Made by a program: the position numbers and the translations under genes. From assembly GCA_030734395.1 (NCBI GenBank), contig JAUZTG010000048.1, forward strand, positions 1,736,001-1,800,000: 64,000 nt of DNA, in the 5' to 3' direction. The notes under the pieces are model-generated. The model worked only from the letters and a program-made list of their open reading frames with translations, was not told the origin of the DNA and did no database searches. Positions 33,403 through 45,367 of the stretch are shown one piece after another. This DNA is from Sarocladium kiliense (Eukaryota > Ascomycota > Sordariomycetes > Hypocreales > Sarocladiaceae). Position 1 is the stretch's first letter, and the number at the start of each line of letters is the position of its first letter.

Positions 33403-34549
33403 GGGATCGAGCAGCGTCGATGCCACGTGCCGGACCGACAGCCTTGTTTCAAACATTCACATGTCTTTTCAGTGGAGAGACAGTCTTTGCCTCTTCAGCA
33501 TTGACAGCAAATAAAAGAAAAATCTCGACAGAAATGCGTCAGCTATCAGCTAGGATGAGGCTCCATGCCGCAAACGGAATTCAAGTCCGGTCCTAGCGAA
33601 CTCCGTTGGGATATAGATTCGATGGTGGGTCGACGGCATTTTGTGCCGAGGCCAAGGACAGTCACCAACAACATGGCACCATCTGCCCATGGAAGATCAA
33701 CAGAAGGCCAGGGACCTCTTGAGGCTCAATCGATGTAACCTCATCTGACAAGCGAAGGGATCAGATGCCTCTAGGAGATCGCCAAGCTGCGGTAGCAGTC
33801 TTCAGCCACCACCCTTCAGCTGTGACGTTCTTGATCAAGCATATCGCTGAGGATGTCATCTAGTTGCGCTAAAGTTTCGGGATGCAACTGAATTCCTACC
33901 GAGATACATCCAGAAGGGATGGAGATTTTTTGCCCGAAGTGACCTTGGGCTGACGTACGACAACCCTCCACTGTGTTCAACTCCGTGGCGGAGGAGCTGT
34001 CGACCGGCTTTAAAGACTTTCGCTCGCACTCTCGCGCTTTCGGACTCCACTAAAGACCCGCGCCGACTCATGACCCGCCTTCCGCTCACACCATCGTGCA
34101 ACTAATACGCCTAGCGCCCGGTCATTTCACCTTTCAAACGGCATTTGCAGGGTCAAAATCCGGCCAAACTCGCCGATGATAGGGAAATTGATTGGTAAGG
34201 CTAGGTAAGGGGTCCCATTCCTGCCTCTATCTTGTCACTTTGCAGGGCGTGAGCCTCGGTCGATCAGCGAGCGGTGGAAACTGATAGATTGACTAAGTGG
34301 ACTTTTTGAATCGACGTTTTGCTCGGGTTTCCGACTGGTTGGAATTCGAAGAAGGTATAATAGCATGGCAAACCCTCGTGGCAGGGCCTAGTTCCTGGTC
34401 TTATTCTGACCTCACCACGTATACACCACCCTTCTCCACCGAATCGTCATCCAGCCGAAGGTCTATGCAGCAACAGGACAACAGTATTAACACGGGCCCT
34501 AAGACACAACAACACACTATCGGCGACAACTCTTTGTATACCCACCACC
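33403..34549. other. Intergenic region upstream of the MFS transporter
   Basis: This stretch between tandem plus-strand genes shows no credible coding. Around 34400-34549 it becomes AC- and CT-rich, which fits a leader for the transporter. Confidence 0.4.
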
Positions 34550-36379
34550 ATGGCGACGGCATCATCGTCCGCGTCTGTGTCGTCTGCCACGATGACTGCG
34601 CGCGAGAACGACATCGAGTCCCAACAGGGGCCAACTAAGGTCTCATTCTGGCGTCTCCTGACTGATCAGGCCGGCGTCACCCCTGAAGCTCTCAGCCACA
34701 AATATGCTGGCCACGGTACCGAAGAGTCACCTTACCTCGTCGAATTTCTCCCCAAGGACCACTGGAACCCGATGACCCATTCAGAGCTCCTGAAATGGAC
34801 TATTACCATCACACAGGCTTTGGCTGTGCTGGCTGTCACCTTTGCCAGTTCAGCATACAGTGGTGGCGTTCAAGAAGTCATGTTGTCCTTCAAAGTCAGT
34901 ACAGAGGTTGCGATTCTTGGTGTCTCACTCTTCGTTCTGGGGTTCGCTATTGGCCCGCTCATGTGGGCGCCCATCTCTGAGATGTATGGCCGCCAATACA
35001 TTCTCGGTATCAACTTGTTCTTGATTACTGCCTTCCTTGCGGGAAGCGCGGGCTCTCAGAACATCGAGACCCTCATCATTCTGCGATTCTTTGCGGGTGC
35101 ATTTGGCTCTGCACCTCTGACCAACAGTGCTGGTGTCATTGCCGACATGTTCACTCACGGAGAGCGCGGTATTGCGACTTCCATCTTCGCTATGGCTCCA
35201 TTCCTTGGCCCTACTCTTGGTAAGTTTTGTTGATCCGAACTGTCAACCTTCCTATGTCTAATGTATTGTCTCAGGTCCCATTGCTGGCGGCTTCCTTGGT
35301 CACGCCGCGGGTTTCCGTTGGCTCGAAGGCATGATGGCTATCTTCATGGGCGTCCTTTGGCTTGCCTGCGTGTTCCTCTGCCCCGAGACCTATGCCCCTA
35401 GGCTCCTTCGCGTTCGCGCCAAGGAGCTCTCCAAGCGTACAGGCAAGAAGTACATCTGCAAGCTTGACGTTGGCAAGCCCAAGCTGTCCATCAAGGACCG
35501 GATCTCTCTTGCCCTGCTCCGTCCCTGGGTCCTCTTGTTCAAGGAGCCCATTGTTCTCCTCACCTCTATTTACATGGCCATCATCTACGGTACGCTGTAC
35601 CTGGCCTTCGCTGCGTTCCCGATTGTCTTCCAGAAGGGTCGTGGCTGGTCCCCCGGCGTTGGTGGTCTTGCATTCCTTGGCATGCTTGTGGGCATGTTCG
35701 TCGCCGTGACTGGTAACATCCTTGACAACAAGCGATTCATGAAGGTCGTCCACAAGCACAATGGTATGCCACCACCGGAGGCACGTCTTCCTTCTGCCAT
35801 CGTCGGTTCAGTTCTTCTGCCCATTGGCCTTTTCTGGTTCGCGTGGACCAGCAAGCCGACGATTCATTACATTGTCCCCATTATTGGATCATCCTTCTTT
35901 GGCGCCGGTCTGGTCCTCGTCTTCCTTTCGATCTTCAACTACCTCATTGATACATGTAAGTTTCCGCCATGGTCTCACACCGCATACCTTACTGACTTTG
36001 ATTCGCTGCAGACGTCATCTTTGCGGCATCGGCCATCGCTGCGAACACCGTTCTCCGTAGCCTGTTCGGCGCAGCTTTCCCTTTATTTACCACCTACATG
36101 TACGAGGATCTGGGTCTTGGCTGGGCTGGCTCCATCCCTGCTTTCCTGGCACTGGCCTGTGTCCCTGTTCCGTTCCTCTTCTGGAAGTACGGCCACACGA
36201 TCCGCGCCAAGTGCAAGTACGCCTCTGAGGCAGAGGCTTTCTTGCAGAAGATCCGGGAGAGCCAGGCCGCTACGGCTAAGCAGGCTGAGACCACACCGGC
36301 TGAGAGCGCTGTAGTTGCTTCAGGTGAGGCAACAACTACTGAGGACGATGCACAGGAGAAGGAGACCAGGAGCACATAG
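34550..36379 (+). CDS. MFS transporter of the DHA1 drug/polyamine type
   Basis: Three exons, 34550-35219, 35275-35955 and 36012-36379, give 572 residues. Introns of 55 and 56 nt begin GTAAG and end CTCAG or TGCAG. The start (CACCATGGC) has a strong context; an in-frame ATG at 34592 is an alternative. The protein has a cytosolic N-terminus of about 80 residues and then twelve hydrophobic segments. The loop after TM2 reads GPLMWAPISEMYGRQYILG, the diagnostic motif of fungal DHA1 exporters. LRFFAGAFGSAPLTNSAGVI marks TM4-5. A middle loop (residues 260-300) is basic. The C-terminal tail is rich in Glu and Ala. It is probably a plasma-membrane proton antiporter for polyamines, drugs or a metabolite; the substrate is not visible in the sequence. 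Confidence 0.93.
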
Positions 36380-36556
36380 TTGGCGTCTGTATAGATTTGC
36401 GCGCATGTCGAAAGACAACACGGCGTTTGGGATGGGAAAATTGCGTACCCATGGAGCATTTCAACAGGCATAACATCATACGATACACCCGATAGAATTT
36501 CTTAATGTTAATCATATCAAGCACTCAAAGGCTTTTTACCACTCATGCCCAGTATC

Positions 36557-38027
36557 CTATAGCTCGTCTCTCCTCTCTAACCTTGCCCTCAGCTTCTCCA
36601 GCCCAGGCACATTCGGCAATTTGATCTGCCTGTTCGCCTTCACCGTCTTCCTTCCCATTTGCCCCTTGCTTCTTCCACCATCTGTCCCTTTCGCATTCCA
36701 GGGCTTGATGTTACCCTGCCACACATCCATTCCCCACTGTTGCAGGCTCTTCTTGTCTAGGATCTTGCCAGTAGGAATCGGCCATATCTTGCCAGTTGTA
36801 AGTTGATGAACAGCACCAGCGGGGCAGATGAGCTGCTTCTGCTGGTTCGTGAGCCCGAGCTTCGCGGGTAGGTCTGGGAAATCGAGGGGATCGACAAGGA
36901 CAGTCGTTAAATCCGGCCAGGAAGAAGAAATATCGCCGAGCTCGCGTCGCAGCTTGGCTCGCTGAGAGGAACTATCGCCAAATATGTATATCATTGGCCA
37001 TTGTCGCTTCAAGATAGCATAACAGACACCTGGTGTCAGTACATATTTCGACTCACGGTGAGGAGAAGAGCCTTGGTGATCAAGGAGACAGTCGGTAACT
37101 TACGTCTAAAAGTCTTTGGTGATTATAAGGTGTCAGATCCGTTACCGCCGGCCTCAAAGCCTCCAAAATAAAAGCCTCGATTCCGGAAGGACTTTGCTCA
37201 TAGATTTTCAGCTTAGAATCCCTGTGTCTCCGGCACTCAACAACGGGAACAGTCGTAGTCTTATCATGTTCGGGATCCATCAATCCGAAAGTGTACTCAG
37301 CTCGATGTTTGAGAGCAGCATCCTCAAAGGCTGCGATAAACTCCTTGTCTTGCCCAGGCGAAGCTATACACAGACATGCCGCGTCATCAATTCCCTTGAA
37401 GGAATCGTGGCTGGATGGTTCGACCTTGCTGACAGCTGGGCGCTGCATCCTTTGGACAAAAAGGTTGATCCTGTTTTCTTCATTAGCGACCATTTCGGTG
37501 TCGAGAGAACTTCCTTATTTTGGAGCTCACTCTGAAGCTGACCGGGGCCCACGATATATGTGCCTGTCGTCCTTGTTGGTGTAGAAGAACACTCCTGGTA
37601 GCTCAGATGGCCGAAAGGCACCGCAAACGTCACCCTCCACCCGACATCTGTAGACCCATTTCGGCAAATCTCCTATATCCACAAGCTCATCCCACTCTGC
37701 CTCAAGGTTCTCCGTTTTCTGATCATTCGAAACCTACAGAGATGCTCGTCAACTAGTGTCTTCAAGGCACCCCAATGTCTCGGATCAGGTTTAGACACTC
37801 CAGAGATGATTTGACATACTGGTATGACTAGTCGAAAGAAGGTTGTCAGTTCTACGGTGATTCGGCTCTTGAGCATGATCGTGATACGCACATGCAACGA
37901 GAGCGGGAGAGTTTGCCAGTGCGTGATCGAGCGCGCCCTCATCAATTACTTCCCATGCCCAAACGGCGCCAGTGAGCACCGCCAAAAACACAATAAACGA
38001 TCGAAGGTTTCGCGTGAGGCTATCCAT
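36557..38027 (-). CDS. PDI-like ER protein without a CXXC active site
   Basis: Five exons (38027-37892, 37827-37820, 37733-37531, 37470-37104, 37006-36557) give 387 residues. Residues 1-24 are a signal peptide (MDSLTRNLRSFIVFLAVLTG onward). The C-terminus is ERRDEL, an HDEL/KDEL-type ER retrieval signal. Thioredoxin-like strands are readable (ALVAFIPVSNDQKTENLEAE, VFFYTNKDDRHIYRGPRSAS, WPMIYIFGDSS). Yet no CXXC occurs where PDI has APWCGHC; the first domain reads FIPVSND there. I infer a redox-inactive chaperone or client-binding protein of the ER lumen, like the non-catalytic PDI relatives. The second exon is only 8 nt, yet it is needed to join exons 1 and 3 in frame. The last intron ends AAG. 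The remaining splice choices keep phase throughout. Confidence 0.82.
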
Positions 38028-38434
38028 AATTATCTGATGATGGTGAGGAGACGTTCAGGATAGGACACTGGCACAGGTCGACGTTTCAAGGGGTACCTAA
38101 TCAGAGGGCGGCGCTTTACTCCGCCCGCTCTACACGTAGCATCTGCGGCACGATATTTTACCCAGCTCTTGAGCTCCTAATGGCCATTGCTTTATATGTA
38201 TTATTCCTAGTAAAAGAGCGCCGCAGTTTCGACCATTTATACCTTCCTGTCGTATTTGTGAAGCACCAGTCCCTTAGCATGTTTCGTTCCCTTTCGATGT
38301 CCCATAACGACGATGTAATCGGCAGCTAACTACTACGACTGCAAGTACCACCAGGCTTCACCGCTGCAATTGTGATCCTTTTTTCTCATAATCCCAGGCT
38401 ATTGGTTAGGAGTGAAGCTGAGCCGACGTCCGAA
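38028..38434. other. Promoter of PDI-like gene and 3' side of velvet gene
   Basis: This stretch lies between the start of the PDI-like gene and the velvet stop, both on the minus strand. It is A/T-rich around 38180-38290. No coding signal is seen. Confidence 0.4.
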
Positions 38435-39760
38435 TCAATCATCTTCATCGTCATCATCATCTTCTCGAGCATTGTTACGGTTCCTCGAATTCTTCGTCTT
38501 CTCATTCCCCTTCCTCACAGAGATATTGCAGCCCTGTTCTTTGAGAGCCCTCGCGAGAGCACTGCTCTCAGTCATGCCGGGGAACAGCTTGGCGTTGTAA
38601 GCCTTGAAAACGTCGCTCATGATGTCAGTCATTCGAGGGTATCGAACACCAGCCCGAGACTCTTCCGCTGTTGGTAAGGCCGAGACGCTGAACGACAATC
38701 GATAATCTCCCGGAGTGCGGCAGGAAAGATCGTTGAACGAGAAGAAGCACCCGACCTCTCCATGTTCGTCAGTGCCCACAAACGGGACCACGGTGTTTTC
38801 CCCCATCATTCGTTTGGAGCGAAGCCCGTCTTGTTCCATGTTCATGGCATCTACTCCCTTTTCATCTAGGAGCGTACAGCACATGACATACCGATCGTAA
38901 TTCATGTACAGCTCCAGGTCTCGCTTGGAGAAATCTTCGCCTTCTATCTTGAGCTCAACGATGGGCGGAGGATCTATGGCTCTCCTATCTTTATCTGCAA
39001 AGCCGCAAGAACGGGCTTGCTGTGGTTGTTGTCGGATCTTCAGCGAGAACTTGAGGTTCCCGATGAGATGTGCCTTGTCCGGACCAAGTAGGTTGGGAAC
39101 CACCTCGCGAGTACGCATTTGAGGTCGAACGCTTGGAGGAGACTGTTCCCGAGCTCTCTTGGTTGGTGGCAGATGTGGACTCGGGGAGCTTGCCTGACGT
39201 TTGAACTGCACCTTAGACCGTCCATTCGACAATACCACGCGATCTTTGGGAGCAAAGACCGCTTCGTGATAGGAAGGTGGTCGAGATGGATATTCCAGGT
39301 AGCCTGGGGGTGCGGCCGAACGATGTGAAACTGTTCGAACCACTGGTCGAGGCTGAGACTGCGCATAGTCAGGATCTGAATATGAGTTTCCACGAAAACA
39401 CATGTCGGGCTGCCTGGGCTCGCCAGTTGAGGCTTCTAGATTTGATACTCTTGGAACCGGCGCAGGTGCAAAAGCAGAGTCGGCTGGCTGGTGATTGGGC
39501 TGCACAGCTTGGTACGGGTACAGACGGTCCGAGAAGTCTCTCTCAGTACGAGCATCCCTTGAGGGGTATTCTGGTGTGATGACAGATGGTTGTGGACCAG
39601 TCTGGGCCCAAGAACTCAGGCTAGGGAGTCGTGGAAGCTGGGTAGGCGAGGGTGGAATACCTGTCGGAGGAGCTGAACCTGAGCCATCATGCCCGAGCGG
39701 GCGGTGCCGCCCATAAGGGCTCGGCGGTTGAACCGGTTGCCCCGAGTACTGAGCCGACAT
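38435..39760 (-). CDS. velC: Velvet-domain regulator, closest to VelC
   Basis: One exon encodes 441 residues from the ATG at 39760. Residues 1 to about 220 are Pro/Ser-rich and probably disordered, with basic patches (RSKVQFKRQ, PPTKRARE) that could direct nuclear entry. The velvet domain starts at about 229: LKFSLKIRQQPQQARSCGFADKDRR, then IDPPPIVELKIE, YVMCCTLLDEKG, TVVPFVGTDEHGEVGCFFSF and NDLSCRTPGDYRLSF. It ends with ALARALKEQGCNISVRKGNE. Velvet factors are fungal DNA-binding and dimerising regulators of development and secondary metabolism, often acting with LaeA. The CCTLxDE, FxDLSCRTPG-type blocks and ALKEQGCxISVRKGN end fit VelC better than VosA or VelB. The exact paralogue is inference. 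The tail is acidic (REDDDDDEDD). Confidence 0.85.
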   Translation of the reverse strand: MSAQYSGQPVQPPSPYGRHRPLGHDGSGSAPPTGIPPSPTQLPRLPSLSSWAQTGPQPSVITPEYPSRDARTERDFSDRLYPYQAVQPNHQPADSAFAPAPVPRVSNLEASTGEPRQPDMCFRGNSYSDPDYAQSQPRPVVRTVSHRSAAPPGYLEYPSRPPSYHEAVFAPKDRVVLSNGRSKVQFKRQASSPSPHLPPTKRAREQSPPSVRPQMRTREVVPNLLGPDKAHLIGNLKFSLKIRQQPQQARSCGFADKDRRAIDPPPIVELKIEGEDFSKRDLELYMNYDRYVMCCTLLDEKGVDAMNMEQDGLRSKRMMGENTVVPFVGTDEHGEVGCFFSFNDLSCRTPGDYRLSFSVSALPTAEESRAGVRYPRMTDIMSDVFKAYNAKLFPGMTESSALARALKEQGCNISVRKGNEKTKNSRNRNNAREDDDDDEDD

Positions 39761-42700
39761 GATTGCTGCTGCAAAGGTCTGTGAGCTTTCGTTCCAGGTG
39801 GATTCTTGGTTGACAAGTGGTCCTCCTCAGAGAACTACTAAGCCTTTGATCAATGTGGCGTGCTTGCCGATGTACAAAGACTCCGGGAACGTCGACCGGC
39901 AGGATCCTGCGAGGATAGTCCCCAATAATATTGGGCACTAGCTTGATCACCTCGAAAAGAGTGCGCTGATCGATGATACGACCACCAGGTTCCCGGTTGT
40001 TGGCGTCCGTGACATGCGCTTTTGGCGTCAATGGTCTAAATATGGAGGCGATACTATTGGTGACAAGGCTGATCGAAGCGGGGGATGCACAAAGGCGTCC
40101 GGAAAAACTGAACTGCAGCTTCGATCCTCGTCATGGTGTCCCTAAGGAGGAGGTGATAGACCGCCGCCCGTCATAGGCCTGCACAACAGTGCAGGACGAT
40201 ACAGAAGGACGTGATGTCGGAAGACCTGGATCGTACCCGAGCAAGCGATGGCTACGAGCGTGGGGGAAAGTGAGACGCAAGAGCCAGCAGTAATCCGAGG
40301 GTTCCTAGAAGAACCGTGCTTTGTCCGGCCACAGGCTGTCAAGTATAACTCAGGTTGGCAATGAGTTAAGTTTGAGGTGGCGGAGATGCAGCGAGCCGTA
40401 GTCTCAGAAGCCAAGAAAGAGCAACGCTACCGTAAAGAAGGCCGAAATATTAACGCTGAGGCAATGCTGAGGGCCAAGCCGTTACCTTAAGACTGCGACT
40501 CCACGCGACTGTGGCATGAAAGATCAAGTTTCGCCGGGAGCCCACCGCGCTGAACGTGGAAGCAGAGTCAAAAGCGGGCAGCAGACAATTGAAGATAACA
40601 ACCGATCCACAGGTGACTTCTGCAGACAACTCGAGCTTTCAAAAAGGGGGGTACCACCACTGCGAACAGCCGTTGCCTGGGGTCCTGCTGGACCGCAAAT
40701 GATGGACGAATATGGATAGATGCAGGCTTTGCGGGTTGCAGTGCAGTACAGTGCGCGGCCGGGTATCCGCTCGCATGCAGTTGCCTAGTCACTCGGAGAA
40801 CCAAGGACCAGGTTTCGGTTTGGAGCATTGACGAAGACAAAAAGTCCAAGCGGGCAGTCGAGCCGGCAGAGGAGACTTCAGTAAGCTTGCGTAAGGTATG
40901 ACTGGAGGATGTTTGTCCAAGTGTCCGGCCCGCTCCCTGCGCAAATCCCGTGCTCTAGATGCGGTTGGGGCTAGCTCGACTGCAGCCGAGGACGTTGTCG
41001 CCTCTGTCAGCCTGAATATGGGGATTGGAGAGTGTGTGCGTGGGACGATGTCTCAGACTTGCATAACAGGCTCACCTCAGCCCTCCAGGGATGTTGCGTG
41101 GCATGTAGTGAATGGCGGCGGGTGACGGCTAACGGCGACTAGGCGAAGACAAAAGCAAGTCGAGATTGGTCAATGACAGGGTGAAATCAACAAATCTGTG
41201 TGAGAGAAGAAAAACATTGGATTCCAGCATGCCTCTTCCTTGAGTCGGCATGTGCCTAAGCGAGGGACTGGACTGTACTTGACCTGCAAGCCATGCACCT
41301 CAGCTTTGTACTTATTGGGAAAAGCGGCGGCCGATCGCATCGAATCGCGGCATGAATGGTGTTCGCAAGATGCGCCTGAGTTGTCAACGAGACTGGCGAT
41401 GAGACGAGGCCGAGCAAGATGGTTATCCCTTAGGGATGAGGCACACAGTTGTTTTCCAGAGTCCAGAGCAGCTTTGGCTGACCATGCCGGGACCCTGTGA
41501 TTCAAATTTCTGACCGAGGTTCAGATGCCTAAAGCCATTGCAATGCCACTCGGCAGCACAAATGACAACCTGCAGTTGTCAACTAAAGTTGGTACAATGG
41601 TGGGGCACACTGTGCTTGCCGATCCTACCACTCCTTCCACTGGAGTACTCGTTGGTATTCGCTCTCACGAATATGATCCCTTGCTTCGTTCCGTTTCTTT
41701 TCAGCAAACACAACGGCGGCCCTCATTCCGCCTCTGGAACTCCCTCTGCCTGTGGCACTTAGCTTTTCTCACCAACCCTGGTTGGAGGAGCGCCCGCAGG
41801 ACAGCTCTCCGATGGTTGTTGATGGCTGGCTGAATGTAGCGTCTGCATTCCTTTCCCAGCTCGCAAGGCCTTGTCCAAGCCCTTTCCTGCTGCAGGCCAA
41901 GGACTTCTATTGACCACAATCGACTGGAATGTCGCAGCCGGCAACTGAGGCAATGCGAGTGCAAGTCTCAGGACGTGATCAGCGGCTAGGATCCTTCGCC
42001 GGATCCTTCACTTGCACTGGAACTCGCGGTCGGCCAGGGCCGTCCGCGGCGGCAACGTTGATGCGTAACAATACGCGGAGCATGATTTCGGTGACGGTGT
42101 GCAAGGGCCACCACACCTAAGGCCCAAGCTTCGCGACCTGTCAAAAAAAGGGTAGTGGTGTGTGGGCTTCAATCCAATGGTTGCACGGAAGCGAGAATTG
42201 GACCAGGAAAGATGCCTGTTCGACGGTGGCTGACCCAACAATAGTCCATGGACGGACAGGTGTTGTCTGGGATCAAGGTGGAAATGGCAGGTAGGATCGG
42301 AACCTGAGGCAAAAAGTTTCTGTCACGGGATGTGACACGTGTGATTAATGCACGGTTTTGCATTGTTATGCATACGACATAAGTTGCACGTCTCCTCCTG
42401 TCAAGCTCCGTCCCTCTAGCTACCACACGCCTCTCCATGACCGCCGCCGGATCATCGATCAACCTGACGTGAGTGACCGCTCTGTGGTGTTCTCATAGTT
42501 CCACAGCCTGCGTAAGCATTATTTCGCCTGATGCGTCGTTGTCTCTTGTCTCCATCTAACACCGAAGTGCAACTTTCTTGCGAGCCCCGGATGCAACGTC
42601 GGCAGCTGCGTCTTGCTCCAAGAATCGTTCCTCCGAACCAACGAAGGTAGGTATGTGTTGGGCGCCCATGCTCATGCCATGAACGCCACCAACCATGCCT

Positions 42701-43091
42701 GACCATTGTCACTCGCCTGTCACTCGCCAAGTCAGAAGTCCCTCTAAGACGCGGATCGACATCGGACGACGCAATCCTCCGTATGTACAGAGTACAGCCT
42801 ACCTTTCATGGCAGAAGTAAAGCCGCTTGCTGTGTCTCCAGGCTCCTGGGTCGCTTAAAACCCTGGCTCACCAGTTTCACCTGGTTCGGAGTGATATTGA
42901 GCTGCCTCAATCACACCATTACAGAGCGTTATCATCAACAGGGATCCTCGCTATTCCGGACTCGCCAATGAAGCGAGCGCCACCCAGTCACGGTCTAGGT
43001 CCCGTATGCGCATCATGCCGGCAGAGGGCAGAGGAACACTCGCATTACAAATCTGTGTCTATGAAGGCTATGAGCGCAAGCTTTGCCGTAT
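39761..43091. other. 3.3-kb gene-poor region
   Basis: The segment next to 39761 must hold the velvet promoter. Beyond it, the open frames are short, overlap on both strands and carry no domain signature. I see no tRNA, inverted repeat or coding remnant by eye. Its length is well above the typical spacing elsewhere in the window. Confidence 0.4.
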
Positions 43092-45367
43092 CTACCGACG
43101 CAGCGAAGTCGCTAAACCCTGAGCGGCGCTCACTGGCTGCCGAGACACCTCCAACGCCCAAGTATCTTCTGACTTCTCCAGCCTGGCGACGATGCTTGGG
43201 TCAACCAACGGCCGTAATCCAGCCGCCTCCGATGGCAGTTGGCTGTATGCAGCATTGTGTCTCAGAGCAAAGAGTTCCGAAAGATTTGAGCTCTTCACAA
43301 CGTCGACCCCCAGCCTAGCCGTGTGGCAGGCAATGCAAATGAAGAACACGACCGATAAGCCGACTTGAGCAGCCACAAAAGTTATCCAGGCCCATCTGAC
43401 TTCGACAAATGTCTCAGGGACCAGGACCTCTCCTGCCTGTGAGGTCCCCTTCTTATGCATACTGTGTTTTGCGTGTGAGCATCGGTCAATCGCGTGTCAG
43501 GAGAAATGCTATTCACTTACAAGTCTGTGACTGCGTCGGATACTGCGGCCGCCAGGATTTCCATGTTGCCCCATATTCTCTCATCGGAATCCTCAATCGT
43601 CATGTTGGCACCAACGCCAGCGAAAAGTCGTTTGCCAATGCCCCGATTGAATTCGCTGAAAGGGGCCCCGTCACTCCACCATGTTGAGTAGCCTCCTTCG
43701 AAAGCACTCCTCAGGAGTCTGTCGAGTCGCTTGTAAGCATATGTGTTGTAAACGGAGAATTTGCTGTCATCGCTTTCCGATAGAAGGGTGAAGTTTTGCG
43801 AAAGCTCGTCAGCGGTCAACGGAAGATCGAAGCCGTAGCCCTGGCCGTCCCTGACCTTGGTGCTCGTTGCTACTACATCTCTTTTTGTCTTGCCTCCTTC
43901 AACTGTGACATTGTATGTTTTCACACAGAAGTGCCAAAGTAGTTCGACAGCCCGGTAGTGGTGATTCCTCTCATCCCTATCAGCTCTCGGAGTGTAAATC
44001 GCGAACCACTGAGAGGCCGTTGCCCGCAGAATGTCCGAATCGTTCGCATGCGCTATTGATTCTCGGAAACGTGGGAAACTGTCTAGGTCGGCATCAAGGA
44101 AGCTGGCGCTGTCTCCCAGATTCGGCCAAGGTGAGGTCATGTTGAATATGTGGTAAGATGGATAGACGGAAACGATAGACCAGCGGTCTGTCAGGTAGAA
44201 GTCTCCTTGGACGGGCAAAGTCAAGGTCGCATTCTGCTCCGTATCGGCCGGCATCAGATCATAGAATGTGATGTTCAAACTGTCTGTCACATTCTGCATG
44301 TCGTAGCACAATGCCAGTGAACTGAACGTCTTCCATCGGCAGTCTCCTGATGAGCAAGTGGGCTCGGCCATCGGCCACGGCTGGTCGGCGGGTTGGTACA
44401 CAGCCTGGAATGCCGTATTCTCAATCTCAAAGGGTGATTCTACATGCCAGAAGTCAGTTCTGAGTTGTTGTGCTAAGATGTACTCAAACATACCGCCATC
44501 AATCACGTCCACATTTTCAGCCCAGCTCGATCCATATTCTGTGCTTCTCATTATGGAAGCTTTGGACTCCGTGCTCACTACTAGTCGTGTTGAGTAAGAT
44601 ATGGCCGATTGAGTAATGGTGGAAGTTGCCAGGCCGGTCACGAAAACCAGGGCAGCTGTCATTCCCAGGATACTAGCAAGACTGTTAGTGTACAGACGAC
44701 CAAGACTTGGCTAAACGCTTTCATCTTACCCTCCTCGCCCTCGCAAGACCATCAGCAAGCTTCCCCAGGGTCCCCTACTCGCCTGGTCGAACACATGCAG
44801 ATCAGAAAGGCGCCTCTCCTGGGTTACGAAGCGATTCCACTTCAGCTGCGAGATAGCTTCACAAATAACCACAACTGTAACTGAACGGAGCACAGTGGTG
44901 ATCAACGCCACAGCCGTGTTCAGCGTCAAACCTAGTGGCCATTCAGGCAGTGGTTGGTTGTTGTATTGATTCAGTACGATGACGAGGCTAACAAGGAGCA
45001 CAGCAGCAATACAGCACCACACGGCTTCGGGGGCCCAGGCTACGATATGCCAGGTGAAGCTTCGTACCCCACGCTTCATGTCGGAGCCTTTGCTGATATC
45101 ACTTTGGTCCTCTCCAGTCTGCGGCTGCACCCAGTAGTGGACGGCGTGGTTCTTAATATGTTGTCTCCCCGTTTCTGCGGGATGCCGCTGTACGTACCGG
45201 CGTGCAGGCTGGGGATCGGGATGCTGTCTCTCATTCAGTGCGATAGAGGTTAACTCGGGCTTCCTGACTCGGCCATCTGGATCAATGTGCTCATGTGTCG
45301 AATGCGTTCTGGCTGTATACGGCGGTGATGTCTCGCGGGCACCATGTGATATGGATTGATACGCCAT
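43092..45367 (-). CDS. DUF3176 membrane protein
   Basis: Exons 45367-44730, 44672-43521 and 43461-43092 give 719 residues, with GTAAGA and GTAAGT donors. The ATG at 45367 is the first in frame. The layout is that of fungal DUF3176 proteins. An N-terminal cytosolic part carries the membrane segments AVWCCIAAVLLVSLVIVLNQ and LTLNTAVALITTVLRSVTVV. Then comes the conserved ISQLKWNRF and FDQASRGPWGSLL. A hydrophobic segment, GMTAALVFVTGLATSTITQS, leads into a roughly 350-residue extracytoplasmic region with several Asn-glycosylation sites and Cys residues. A last segment (WITFVAAQVGLSVVFFICIA) follows. The function is unknown in all members. A further in-frame intron of 54 nt at 44440-44493 (GTATGT, CTGAC, TAG) is likely; if spliced, the protein has 701 residues. 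Confidence 0.86.
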
